Source of the DNA: Paenibacillus aceti
Lineage (GTDB): Bacteria > Bacillota > Bacilli > Paenibacillales > Paenibacillaceae
DNA: 64,000 nucleotides
Assembly: GCF_003614185.1 (NCBI RefSeq)
Contig: NZ_KZ987724.1
Span: 416,679-480,678, forward strand
Direction of reading: 5' to 3'
The notes under the pieces are model-generated. The model worked only from the letters and a program-made list of their open reading frames with translations. It searched no databases and had not been told where the DNA came from. Made by a program: the position numbers and the translations under genes. The first letter of the stretch is position 1; each line of letters opens with the position of its first letter. Positions 16,883 through 24,189 of the stretch are shown here, one piece after another.

Positions 16883-18484
16883 ATGCAGCAAATTCAAGAG
16901 AGTATTTATGAATTGATTGTGGAAGCTTCGACGAATTTACCTGGCGATGTACGGCGGGCGATCCAACGGGGGAAAGCGCGTGAGAACCATGCTACTCGGG
17001 CCGGTCTGGCCCTGTCAACGATCTCGAAGAATATCAAAATGGCCGAAGAGCAGGTATCTCCAATTTGCCAGGATACGGGGATGCCGACCTTTATTGTTCA
17101 TACACCGATAGGAGTAAATCAGCTTGAAATCAAGAAGAACATCAAAGTGGCGCTGCAAAGGGCGACCAAGGAGGGAAAACTGCGTCCCAACTCTGTGGAT
17201 TCACTGACCGGGGAGAACAGCGGCGATAACTTAGGCCCGGGCACTCCGGTAATCCACTTCGAGCAATGGGAGAATGATTATATAGAGATGCGGCTGATCC
17301 TCAAGGGCGGCGGCTGCGAGAATAAGAATATCCAATACTCCTTGCCGGCAGAGCTGGAGGGACTTGGGCGTGCTGGGCGGGATCTGGACGGTATCCGCAA
17401 ATGCATTCTGCACGCAGTATACCAGGCGCAGGGGCAGGGCTGCAGCGCAGGCTTCATCGGCGTTGGTATCGGGGGGGACAGAACGACTGGCTATGAACTG
17501 GCCAAGCAGCAATTATTCCGTCCAGCCGATGATGTGAACCCGAATGCGGATTTGAAGCGGCTGGAAGACTATATTGTAGATAAGGCGAATCAGTTGGGAA
17601 TTGGCACGATGGGATTTGGCGGTGAGGTTACGCTGCTCGGCTGCAAGATCGGCGCGGCGAATCGCTTGCCAGCCAGCTTTTTCGTCTCCGTGGCTTATAA
17701 CTGTTGGGCTTTCCGGCGTCAAGGGGTAGAGATCGATCCGGCGACAGGCACCATTCATAAATGGATCTATGAGCGGGGCAATGAGGTAGCTGAGGATATA
17801 GCGACTCAGGATGAAGCCGTTCCACAGACGGCGACTCCAACGGCGGAGCCTTCGTCCGAGCAGCAAGCAACGACAACGGCTGAACAGACGGCCGCTGCTT
17901 CGCAGGCTCGCGAAGTCGTGCTGCAGACGCCGATTACCGAAGAGCAGATCCGCAGCCTGCGTGTAGGCGATGTCGTGATCATTAAGGGCGAAATGCATAC
18001 CGGTCGGGACGCGCTGCACAAGTATCTGCTCGATAATGATTCACCAGTCGATCTTAACGGAGCCGTCATTTATCACTGCGGACCGGTAATGCTGAAGGAT
18101 GAAGCGGGCTGGCATGTGAAGGCGGCAGGTCCGACGACGAGCATTCGTGAGGAACCCTATCAAGCAGATATTATCAAAAAGTTTGGCATCCGTGCGGTGA
18201 TCGGCAAGGGCGGAATGGGCGCGAAGACGCTTGCCGCGCTTAAGGAGCATGGCGGTGTGTATTTGAATGCGATCGGCGGGGCCGCGCAATACTATGCTGA
18301 ATGCATCAAGCAGGTGAATGGAGTCGATTTCCTTGAATTCGGCATTCCAGAAGCGATGTGGCATTTAGAGGTAGACGGCTTTGCAGCCATCGTTACCATG
18401 GATTCGCATGGAGACAGCCTGCATGCAGGCGTAGAACAAGCATCGAAGGAGAAGCTAGCCTCTTTTAGGGAAGCTGTATTTTAA
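16883..18484 (+). CDS. Class I (iron-sulfur) fumarate hydratase, fused alpha/beta form
   Basis: A 533-residue enzyme converting fumarate to malate with a [4Fe-4S] cluster. The start at 16883 follows GAGAGGAGAGCAAGG; an in-frame TTG at 16805 adds 26 residues without a binding site. Cluster cysteines are expected in PICQDTGMPTF, GGGCENKN and GQGCSAGFIGVG. The N-terminal alpha domain ends near residue 300 and the beta domain begins with TPITEEQIRSLRVGDVVIIKGEM. Between them is a Thr/Ala/Gln-rich linker of about 45 residues (PQTATPTAEPSSEQQ) that looks disordered. B. subtilis uses class II FumC instead. The phoR start is six bases downstream. Confidence 0.92.
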   Translation: MQQIQESIYELIVEASTNLPGDVRRAIQRGKARENHATRAGLALSTISKNIKMAEEQVSPICQDTGMPTFIVHTPIGVNQLEIKKNIKVALQRATKEGKLRPNSVDSLTGENSGDNLGPGTPVIHFEQWENDYIEMRLILKGGGCENKNIQYSLPAELEGLGRAGRDLDGIRKCILHAVYQAQGQGCSAGFIGVGIGGDRTTGYELAKQQLFRPADDVNPNADLKRLEDYIVDKANQLGIGTMGFGGEVTLLGCKIGAANRLPASFFVSVAYNCWAFRRQGVEIDPATGTIHKWIYERGNEVAEDIATQDEAVPQTATPTAEPSSEQQATTTAEQTAAASQAREVVLQTPITEEQIRSLRVGDVVIIKGEMHTGRDALHKYLLDNDSPVDLNGAVIYHCGPVMLKDEAGWHVKAAGPTTSIREEPYQADIIKKFGIRAVIGKGGMGAKTLAALKEHGGVYLNAIGGAAQYYAECIKQVNGVDFLEFGIPEAMWHLEVDGFAAIVTMDSHGDSLHAGVEQASKEKLASFREAVF

Positions 18485-18489
18485 AATAA

Positions 18490-20289
18490 ATGAAAACCTT
18501 TCGGACACGACTAACAATTATATTAATGGGCCTGATCGGCATTTCCATGCTGGCGTCAGGTTTGACGATGGCCCAGCTATTTAGAAATTCGCATATCCGG
18601 GCGTTGGAGGAGAATATGTCCCGGGAAATTGACTTGCTGCAGAGCACGTTCCAGTTCCGAGCTATCGATGGGAGCCAAGGCGATTATTACTCGGCGCAGG
18701 CCAGGAAGCTGGAGCAATTGATGGATTCGCGGGTTACCTTTATTTCCTTGGATGGAAGGGTCATCGGAGATTCGGAAATGGCCTCCTCCGCTATGGATAA
18801 CCACTTGAAGCGCGAGGAGATTATCTCTGCGACTAAGGGGGATATCGGCAGTTCCATCCGTTATAGTGAGTCCATCCGCGAGAATATGCTCTATGTTGCC
18901 AAACATGTTATCTCAGAGGATGGGTCCTTCGATGGCTATATCCGCCTGTCGATGAGTCTCAAGGCAGTGGAGAGGGATCTGAGCAAGGGCTGGCTGATGA
19001 TGGCAGGGGGCCTGCTGTTGCTATTCCTGGCGGCGGCGTTGGTGAGCTATCGGATATCCAGAGGGCTGACCAAGCCGCTGGAGCATATCACTCTAGTAGC
19101 GAATCGCATCTCGCGGCTCGATTATGATGCAAGGGTGCAATTAACCAGGCGGGATGAGATCGGACAGCTCGGGCTGGCCATCAATCGGATGGCTGGCAGT
19201 CTGCAGGAGCAGATGAAGGTGATCCGCGATAATGAAGATTTGCTGCAGAGCGTCCTGACGAATATGGTCGGCGGTATTCTGATGGTTGAAGCGGACGGAC
19301 GGGTCGCTCTGATGAACAGGGAGGCCGAGCAGTTCCTGCATGTCGAGCAGGATAAATTCCTCGGCAAATCCTATCTTGACCTGAAGCGCAACCATGATTT
19401 CCAGCAGTTTATGGTCGAAGGCATGGATACGAAGGAATATCTCAAGGAAGAGCGGAATGTGTATGATCCTGAACAGCGCACCTTGCAGTTCGAGCGGGTA
19501 CCGATGTTCGAGGATGATGGCAAATATCGGGGAATGCTGTTCCTGCTGCAGGACGTAACCGAGATCCGTCGTCTTGAGACGATGCGTAGTCAATTCGTCG
19601 CGAATGTTTCGCATGAATTGAAGACGCCGATCGCTGCGGTGAAGGGTTTTGCAGAGACGCTGCTAAGTGGTGGCGTAGAGGATAAGGAGACAGAGCGTTC
19701 CTTCCTGCAGATTATTTACGATGAAGGAGATCGCTTGAATCGTCTGATCGGAGATATCCTGGAGTTATCGAAGATTGAATCGAAGCTTGTTCCCCTCGAA
19801 TATTCTCCAGTGCAGCTGAAAGAATTAATCGATAGTCTCTATGAAGTTCTGCTTCCAGTCGCTTCGCGGAAATCGATTATGATAAGCAATAATGTTCCGG
19901 AGCATCTTTTCATCGAGGCGGATGAAGATCGGCTGCGGCAGGTGTTCATGAATTTGCTGTCCAATGCAATCAGCTACACGCTGGAAGGCGGCAGGGTCAA
20001 GGTCGAAGCGGAGATCGTAGATTCCGGCGAGGAGCAAGAGGATGAGCGAGTGCGAATTTCGATCAGCGATACCGGGATCGGGATACCGAAGAAGGATTTG
20101 CCGAGGATCTTCGAGCGATTCTACCGCGTTGACAAAGCGAGGTCGCGCAGCTCGGGCGGCACGGGGCTTGGACTGTCCATCGTGAAGCATCTGGTTGATC
20201 TCCATCATGGAATGATTGCGGTGGAGAGTCGGGTTGGCGAAGGGACTACGTTCTTCATTGAACTGCCAATTACACAAAATTTAGCATAA
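18490..20289 (+). CDS. phoR: Phosphate-sensing histidine kinase PhoR
   Basis: A 599-residue membrane histidine kinase. It has a first TM span at about residues 8-28, an extracytoplasmic sensor region (30-160), a second TM span (165-190), a HAMP domain, a PAS domain (about 250-350), and HisKA with FVANVSHELKTPIAAVKGF as the phosphoacceptor site. The ATPase domain shows N (NLLSNAISYT), G1 (SDTGIGIP) and G2 (GGTGLGLSIV) boxes. This layout is that of Bacillus PhoR. It starts only six bases after the fumarase stop and has no obvious binding site, suggesting translational coupling. The kinase precedes the regulator, opposite to B. subtilis phoP-phoR. Confidence 0.88.
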   Translation: MKTFRTRLTIILMGLIGISMLASGLTMAQLFRNSHIRALEENMSREIDLLQSTFQFRAIDGSQGDYYSAQARKLEQLMDSRVTFISLDGRVIGDSEMASSAMDNHLKREEIISATKGDIGSSIRYSESIRENMLYVAKHVISEDGSFDGYIRLSMSLKAVERDLSKGWLMMAGGLLLLFLAAALVSYRISRGLTKPLEHITLVANRISRLDYDARVQLTRRDEIGQLGLAINRMAGSLQEQMKVIRDNEDLLQSVLTNMVGGILMVEADGRVALMNREAEQFLHVEQDKFLGKSYLDLKRNHDFQQFMVEGMDTKEYLKEERNVYDPEQRTLQFERVPMFEDDGKYRGMLFLLQDVTEIRRLETMRSQFVANVSHELKTPIAAVKGFAETLLSGGVEDKETERSFLQIIYDEGDRLNRLIGDILELSKIESKLVPLEYSPVQLKELIDSLYEVLLPVASRKSIMISNNVPEHLFIEADEDRLRQVFMNLLSNAISYTLEGGRVKVEAEIVDSGEEQEDERVRISISDTGIGIPKKDLPRIFERFYRVDKARSRSSGGTGLGLSIVKHLVDLHHGMIAVESRVGEGTTFFIELPITQNLA

Positions 20290-20317
20290 AACAGGTATCC
20301 CGTTAATTTTTCTTGTT

Positions 20318-20351
20318 TTTTTACACTGCGTTAACATTGTGGTGCTATGCT
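20318..20351 (+). promoter_or_regulatory. Pho-box-like direct repeats upstream of phoP
   Basis: TTTACA (20320-20325) and TTAACA (20331-20336) are 11 bp apart, as in Bacillus PhoP boxes. The 19-mer at 20318-20336 is identical to that at 22556-22574 in front of pstB1. A -10 candidate TATGCT lies at 20346-20351. Positive autoregulation of phoP is likely, independent of phoR. Confidence 0.75.
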
Positions 20352-20465
20352 GGGCTTGTCAGGGGGAATGGGCTTGCCGGTGAGACGTTCCTTCTGACTT
20401 TCCCAGGAAATAAACAAGATATATTATTCAATATTGAGACATGCATTATGAATTTGGGGGTTAAT

Positions 20466-21194
20466 ATGACTCAAAAACTGTTGGTAATTGAAGACGAACC
20501 GACGTTATCGCGGCTTCTATCCTACAATCTCACCAATGAAGGGTATCAAGTTACGGTTGCGGATAATGGTCTGTTAGGATACGATACTGCGGCCCAGGGC
20601 GAATTTGATTTAATCCTGCTTGATCTGATGCTGCCGGGCATGAACGGCTTTGAAGTGCTAGGCAAGCTGCGGCAGATCGGCGTGAAGACACCGATTATTA
20701 TTCTGACCGCCAAGAATGCCGAGGAAGAGGTTGTGCAGGGCTTGAAATCCGGGGCCGATGATTATATTACGAAGCCATTCGGTGTGGCGGAGCTGCTGGC
20801 CCGAGTAGCTGCGGTGCTGAGAAGAGCGACGGGGATCGAGGAGAGAGAGCCCCTTCAGGAGCAGGATACTACGAAGATCTCGCTCGGTCCATTGGCGATT
20901 TTCCCGGATAAGTATGAGGTTGTGTTAAATGGCGAAGCGATCACGCTAAGGCCGAAGGAATTTGAAGTTCTGCTCTATCTGGCTCGGAAACCGGGGGTCG
21001 TGCTTACTAGGGATGATCTGATGAATGCGGTATGGGGCTTTGATTATATCGGCGGACAGCGGACGGTAGACGTCCATGTCAGCTCACTACGGAAGAAGCT
21101 GGAGCTTGATCCGGAGTCCGTGCATATCGATTCGATCCGCGGAGTAGGCTATAAGCTGGTAGTGAACAAGAAGAAAGGTGCTCTACATGGGTAA
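20466..21194 (+). CDS. phoP: Phosphate response regulator PhoP (OmpR family)
   Basis: A 242-residue response regulator. The ATG at 20466 after TTGGGGG is preferred; the frame extends upstream to 20313 through the promoter region. The receiver domain has acidic EDEP, the phosphoacceptor in LILLDLMLPGMNG and the lysine in ITKPF. The winged-helix DNA-binding domain begins near residue 140 (TLRPKEFEVLLYLARKPG) and ends with the RTVDVHVSSLRKKLE recognition region. It is expected to bind the TT(T/A)ACA repeats found upstream of itself and of the pst and CBS-MCP genes. A gap of 176 bases with its own promoter separates it from phoR. Confidence 0.92.
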   Translation: MTQKLLVIEDEPTLSRLLSYNLTNEGYQVTVADNGLLGYDTAAQGEFDLILLDLMLPGMNGFEVLGKLRQIGVKTPIIILTAKNAEEEVVQGLKSGADDYITKPFGVAELLARVAAVLRRATGIEEREPLQEQDTTKISLGPLAIFPDKYEVVLNGEAITLRPKEFEVLLYLARKPGVVLTRDDLMNAVWGFDYIGGQRTVDVHVSSLRKKLELDPESVHIDSIRGVGYKLVVNKKKGALHG

Positions 21195-21244
21195 CTATTC
21201 CATGAGGGCATCTTTTTTTGAGCCTATTCTCCTGATTTTGTTTT

Positions 21245-21298
21245 TTTACATAGTTCTTAAGTATCACTAACATTCCTCGAATGAAGCGGGATTACAAT
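21245..21298 (+). promoter_or_regulatory. Pho-box-like promoter of the CBS-MCP gene
   Basis: Hexamers TTTACA (21245), CTTAAG (21256) and CTAACA (21267) are in 11-bp phase. They are followed by a 20-bp gap and the -10-like TACAAT (21293-21298). The same three-box plus 20-bp geometry is seen before pstB1 and pstS. Confidence 0.6.
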
Positions 21299-21347
21299 GT
21301 TAACATACGAGAAAAATATAAATACATACCTCGAGGAGTGATGGAGT

Positions 21348-22523
21348 ATGGGGAACCGGGCAGGGGTAATGGATCTGCAAGAACTGGACAGCAGGCTGGC
21401 GTTGATAGGGAGTGTAAAGAACGGCCAGGGTCAGGGCCCGATCGGATCGGTGGAAAATAAGGAGAGTCAGGTTGAGATCGCTACGTACTGCAGGAATGTG
21501 CCGGCGATATCGGAGAGTGAATCATGTCAGCAAGTTCTGCATATTTTTCAAAATCATCCGGGTCTACCTTGTGTCGTTCCTTGTGATGATAATCACGTAC
21601 CGATCGGGCTAATTATGCGTGATAAATTCTATAAGCATCTGGCGGGCAGATTTGCGGCTGACTTGTTCTATGGCCGTCCAGCAACCATGTTCGCGACTCC
21701 AGAGCCGCTGATTTGCGAGAAGTCCACTCCTGCGCTTACACTCTTGGATGCTGCTCTGGAGCGGCAGGATGCCGAATTCTACGACTGCTTGATTGTAACT
21801 GAACAGGGCCGGTTGTACGGTGCATTAACGACGGAGGATCTGATGCTCATCTCGCGGGAATTAGAGCGCAGAACCGAGCTGCTGCGTAGCAGGGTGATCC
21901 AGGTAAGCCGGGGTCATGTGCTGGAGATCGCCAGCTCGGTAGAGCAGCTATCGTCCATTTCGCGATTGAGTCTGACTGAGTCGCAGAGGATGAGCAGGCT
22001 GGCGGAAACGGGACGGGCAGAGCTGGAGGAGATGAAAGCTTCCTTCTCCCATGTGCTGGAGCTGATGCAGCTGCAGCAGGGCCTTGTTATGAAGCTCCTG
22101 GAGCAGAAGGACGAGGTCTCGTCTATCACTGCTTCGATCAGAGAGGTCGCCGAACGCAGCAAGATCCTCGCCATCAACGCTTCGATCGAAGCGTCTCGTG
22201 CTGGGGCGCACGGGCAAGGCTTCGCCGTCGTTGCGGATGAAATGCGCCAGCTGGCTCAATCGACCAAGCAGTTCTCGGAGGATATCGGGCAGGATCTGGA
22301 GATCATTCATTCCCTGATCGAGCAGACCGTTTCCGCGGTGAAGTCTACTTCGTATGAAATGAGCGTAAGCTATGAGAGGGTGGGCAAAGCGGATGAAACC
22401 TTCCGCGAGCTTGCTGGATCGGCGGATGTGGTGAAGAGTCGGGGCGAGGAAATGTCCGTATCTGCGACGGAAGCGGCCAGAATAACGGGAGATGTGCTCC
22501 AGAATTTAACAGCAATTAATTAG
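21348..22523 (+). CDS. Soluble CBS-domain protein with methyl-accepting chemotaxis signalling domain
   Basis: A 391-residue protein with no transmembrane span, starting after GAGGAGTGATGGAG. Residues 45-165 contain two CBS-like repeats (PCVVPCDDNHVPIGLIMRDKFYKHL and DCLIVTEQGRLYGALTTEDLMLI). After a coiled-coil region comes the MCP hairpin tip ILAINASIEASRAGAHGQGFAVVADEMRQLA, split here only for description, around residues 270-305. CBS pairs bind adenine nucleotides, so an input of cellular energy or nucleotide state into a CheA/CheW array is plausible. Its location between phoP and pstB1, behind Pho-box-like repeats, suggests expression in phosphate starvation. Confidence 0.8.
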   Translation: MGNRAGVMDLQELDSRLALIGSVKNGQGQGPIGSVENKESQVEIATYCRNVPAISESESCQQVLHIFQNHPGLPCVVPCDDNHVPIGLIMRDKFYKHLAGRFAADLFYGRPATMFATPEPLICEKSTPALTLLDAALERQDAEFYDCLIVTEQGRLYGALTTEDLMLISRELERRTELLRSRVIQVSRGHVLEIASSVEQLSSISRLSLTESQRMSRLAETGRAELEEMKASFSHVLELMQLQQGLVMKLLEQKDEVSSITASIREVAERSKILAINASIEASRAGAHGQGFAVVADEMRQLAQSTKQFSEDIGQDLEIIHSLIEQTVSAVKSTSYEMSVSYERVGKADETFRELAGSADVVKSRGEEMSVSATEAARITGDVLQNLTAIN

Positions 22524-22555
22524 TGGAGTGTGAAGAATGAAGCATATATCGGCAG

Positions 22556-22611
22556 TTTTTACACTGCGTTAACAATACTGTCCATCTTCCTTTACATAAG
22601 TCCGCTAAAAT
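22556..22611 (+). promoter_or_regulatory. Pho-box-like promoter of pstB1-phoU
   Basis: TTTACA (22558) and TTAACA (22569) lie 11 bp apart; a weak third box GTCCAT (22580) and another TTTACA (22591) are in the same phase. A -10-like TAAAAT is at 22606-22611, 20 bp after the third box. Confidence 0.72.
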
Positions 22612-22645
22612 AAGATGAAGCTTTAACTCAAAGAAGGTGGATGAC

Positions 22646-23401
22646 ATGACAACAGCTATTCAAATAGAACAACTAAATTTATTCTATAATCAGTTCCAGG
22701 CTCTTAAGAATATATCGCTCGAAATACCGCAGAAGGCGATCACCGCTTTCATTGGTCCGTCTGGCTGCGGAAAGTCTACGCTGCTGCGGACACTGAACCG
22801 GATGAATGACATGATTCCCGGTACCCGGGTGGAAGGTGCTGTCCGGATTGGCGGCCAGGATATTTATGGCGAGGCTGTAGAAGTTGAGACACTCAGGAAG
22901 CGGGTTGGGATGGTATTTCAGCAGCCGAATCCTTTTCCTAAGTCGATATATGATAATGTAGCTTATGGGCCGCGTCTGCACGGTATTACAAGCAAGGCCC
23001 AACTGGATGAAATCGTGGAGCAGAGCCTGCGGCAGTCCGTTCTATGGGAAGAAGTGAAGGATTTCCTCAAGAAGTCGGCACTGAGTTTGTCGGGGGGACA
23101 GCAGCAGCGTTTATGCATCGCCAGGGCGATCGCCGTCCATCCTGACATTCTGCTGATGGATGAAGCGACCGCGGCGTTAGATCCAATCTCTACACTCAAG
23201 ATCGAGGAGCTGGTTCAGAAGCTCAAAGATAAATACACGATTGTGATGGTGACTCACAACATGCATCAGGCGGCGCGAGTGTCTGATAAGACGGTATTTT
23301 TTCTGAATGGTGAAATTATAGAGGCGGATGAGACGAGTAAATTATTCTCGACACCACAGGATTCTCGTACTGAAGATTATATTTCCGGCCGCTTCGGTTG
23401 A
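22646..23401 (+). CDS. pstB: Phosphate ABC transporter ATP-binding protein PstB (copy 1)
   Basis: A 251-residue ABC ATPase. The ATG at 22646 after AAGAAGGTGG is preferred over an in-frame GTG at 22637 that lies inside that site. Walker A is GPSGCGKST, the signature [16 protein letters not shown], and Walker [14 protein letters not shown] with the switch histidine in [10 protein letters not shown]. It energises the PstC-PstA phosphate channel. It is separated from pstSCA by 7 kb and paired with phoU, while a second pstB closes the pstSCA operon. The D-loop reads DEATAALDP rather than the usual DEPTSALDP. Confidence 0.92.
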   Translation: MTTAIQIEQLNLFYNQFQALKNISLEIPQKAITAFIGPSGCGKSTLLRTLNRMNDMIPGTRVEGAVRIGGQDIYGEAVEVETLRKRVGMVFQQPNPFPKSIYDNVAYGPRLHGITSKAQLDEIVEQSLRQSVLWEEVKDFLKKSALSLSGGQQQRLCIARAIAVHPDILLMDEATAALDPISTLKIEELVQKLKDKYTIVMVTHNMHQAARVSDKTVFFLNGEIIEADETSKLFSTPQDSRTEDYISGRFG

Positions 23402-23418
23402 CATAAGGAGGATTATAG

Positions 23419-24078
23419 ATGATACAAAGACGGGAGTTTGACCAGAATTTAAATGAGCTCCGCGAATTGCTGCAGACGATGGGAGAGCATGTGGAGCATG
23501 CGCTCGTTGAAGCTGTCGCTGCCTTGAAGAACCTGGATTCCAAACGGGCAAAAGAAATTATTGAGCGTGACCATGACCTGAATCAGTTAGAGGAGCAGAT
23601 TATGGATTTAGGCTCGCGCCTCATCGTGACGCAGCAGCCGGTTGCGAAGGATTTGCGCCGGATTCTCGTCGCCTTCAGAATTTCCAGTGATTTGGAACGG
23701 ATGGGGGATTTGGCGATCGATATCGCTAAAGTTACGATGCGTCTTGAAGGTCAGACCTTGATCAAGCCGTTGGTAGATATCCCGAAGCTGGCGGAGTTGG
23801 TCGTACTGATGATCCAGGAATCACTGCAATCCTATCTGGATGAGAACACGGATCTGGCATATAAGATGGCGAAGGATGATGATGAGGTAGATCACCTGTA
23901 TAGTCAGACGATTACGGATCTCTATAAAATCGTGATCGATCATCCAGAATCGCTACATCAAGCTATGTCTTTGACACTGGTCGGGCGTTATATCGAACGG
24001 ATTGCTGATCATGCTACGAATATCGGAGAGAGCGCGGTATACTTAGTAACAGGCCATCGTCCTGATCTCAATCATTAG
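23419..24078 (+). CDS. phoU: Phosphate signalling/transport regulator PhoU
   Basis: A 219-residue all-helical protein with two repeated three-helix bundles, starting after AAGGAGG, 17 bases beyond pstB1. Metal-binding ExxxD-type segments are visible: DLERMGDLAIDIAK in the first half and RYIERIADHATNIGESAVY in the second, the standard PhoU fingerprints. PhoU modulates Pst activity and dampens PhoR signalling when phosphate is plentiful. The phoU-pstB pairing supports the assignment. A terminator follows. Confidence 0.93.
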   Translation: MIQRREFDQNLNELRELLQTMGEHVEHALVEAVAALKNLDSKRAKEIIERDHDLNQLEEQIMDLGSRLIVTQQPVAKDLRRILVAFRISSDLERMGDLAIDIAKVTMRLEGQTLIKPLVDIPKLAELVVLMIQESLQSYLDENTDLAYKMAKDDDEVDHLYSQTITDLYKIVIDHPESLHQAMSLTLVGRYIERIADHATNIGESAVYLVTGHRPDLNH

Positions 24079-24097
24079 ACTTGTTGATCTGTATAAG

Positions 24098-24128
24098 ACA
24101 CTGGGGAATTCCCCGGTGTTTTCTTTTT
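24098..24128 (+). terminator. Terminator after phoU
   Basis: ACACTGGGG pairs with CCCCGGTGT around AATT, followed by a T-rich tract. Confidence 0.9.
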
Positions 24129-24189
24129 TATATAAAGGTTCCATGTGTTAAAATAAAAGGAAGCTGTATTTAGAAGGACGAGGTGTCAA

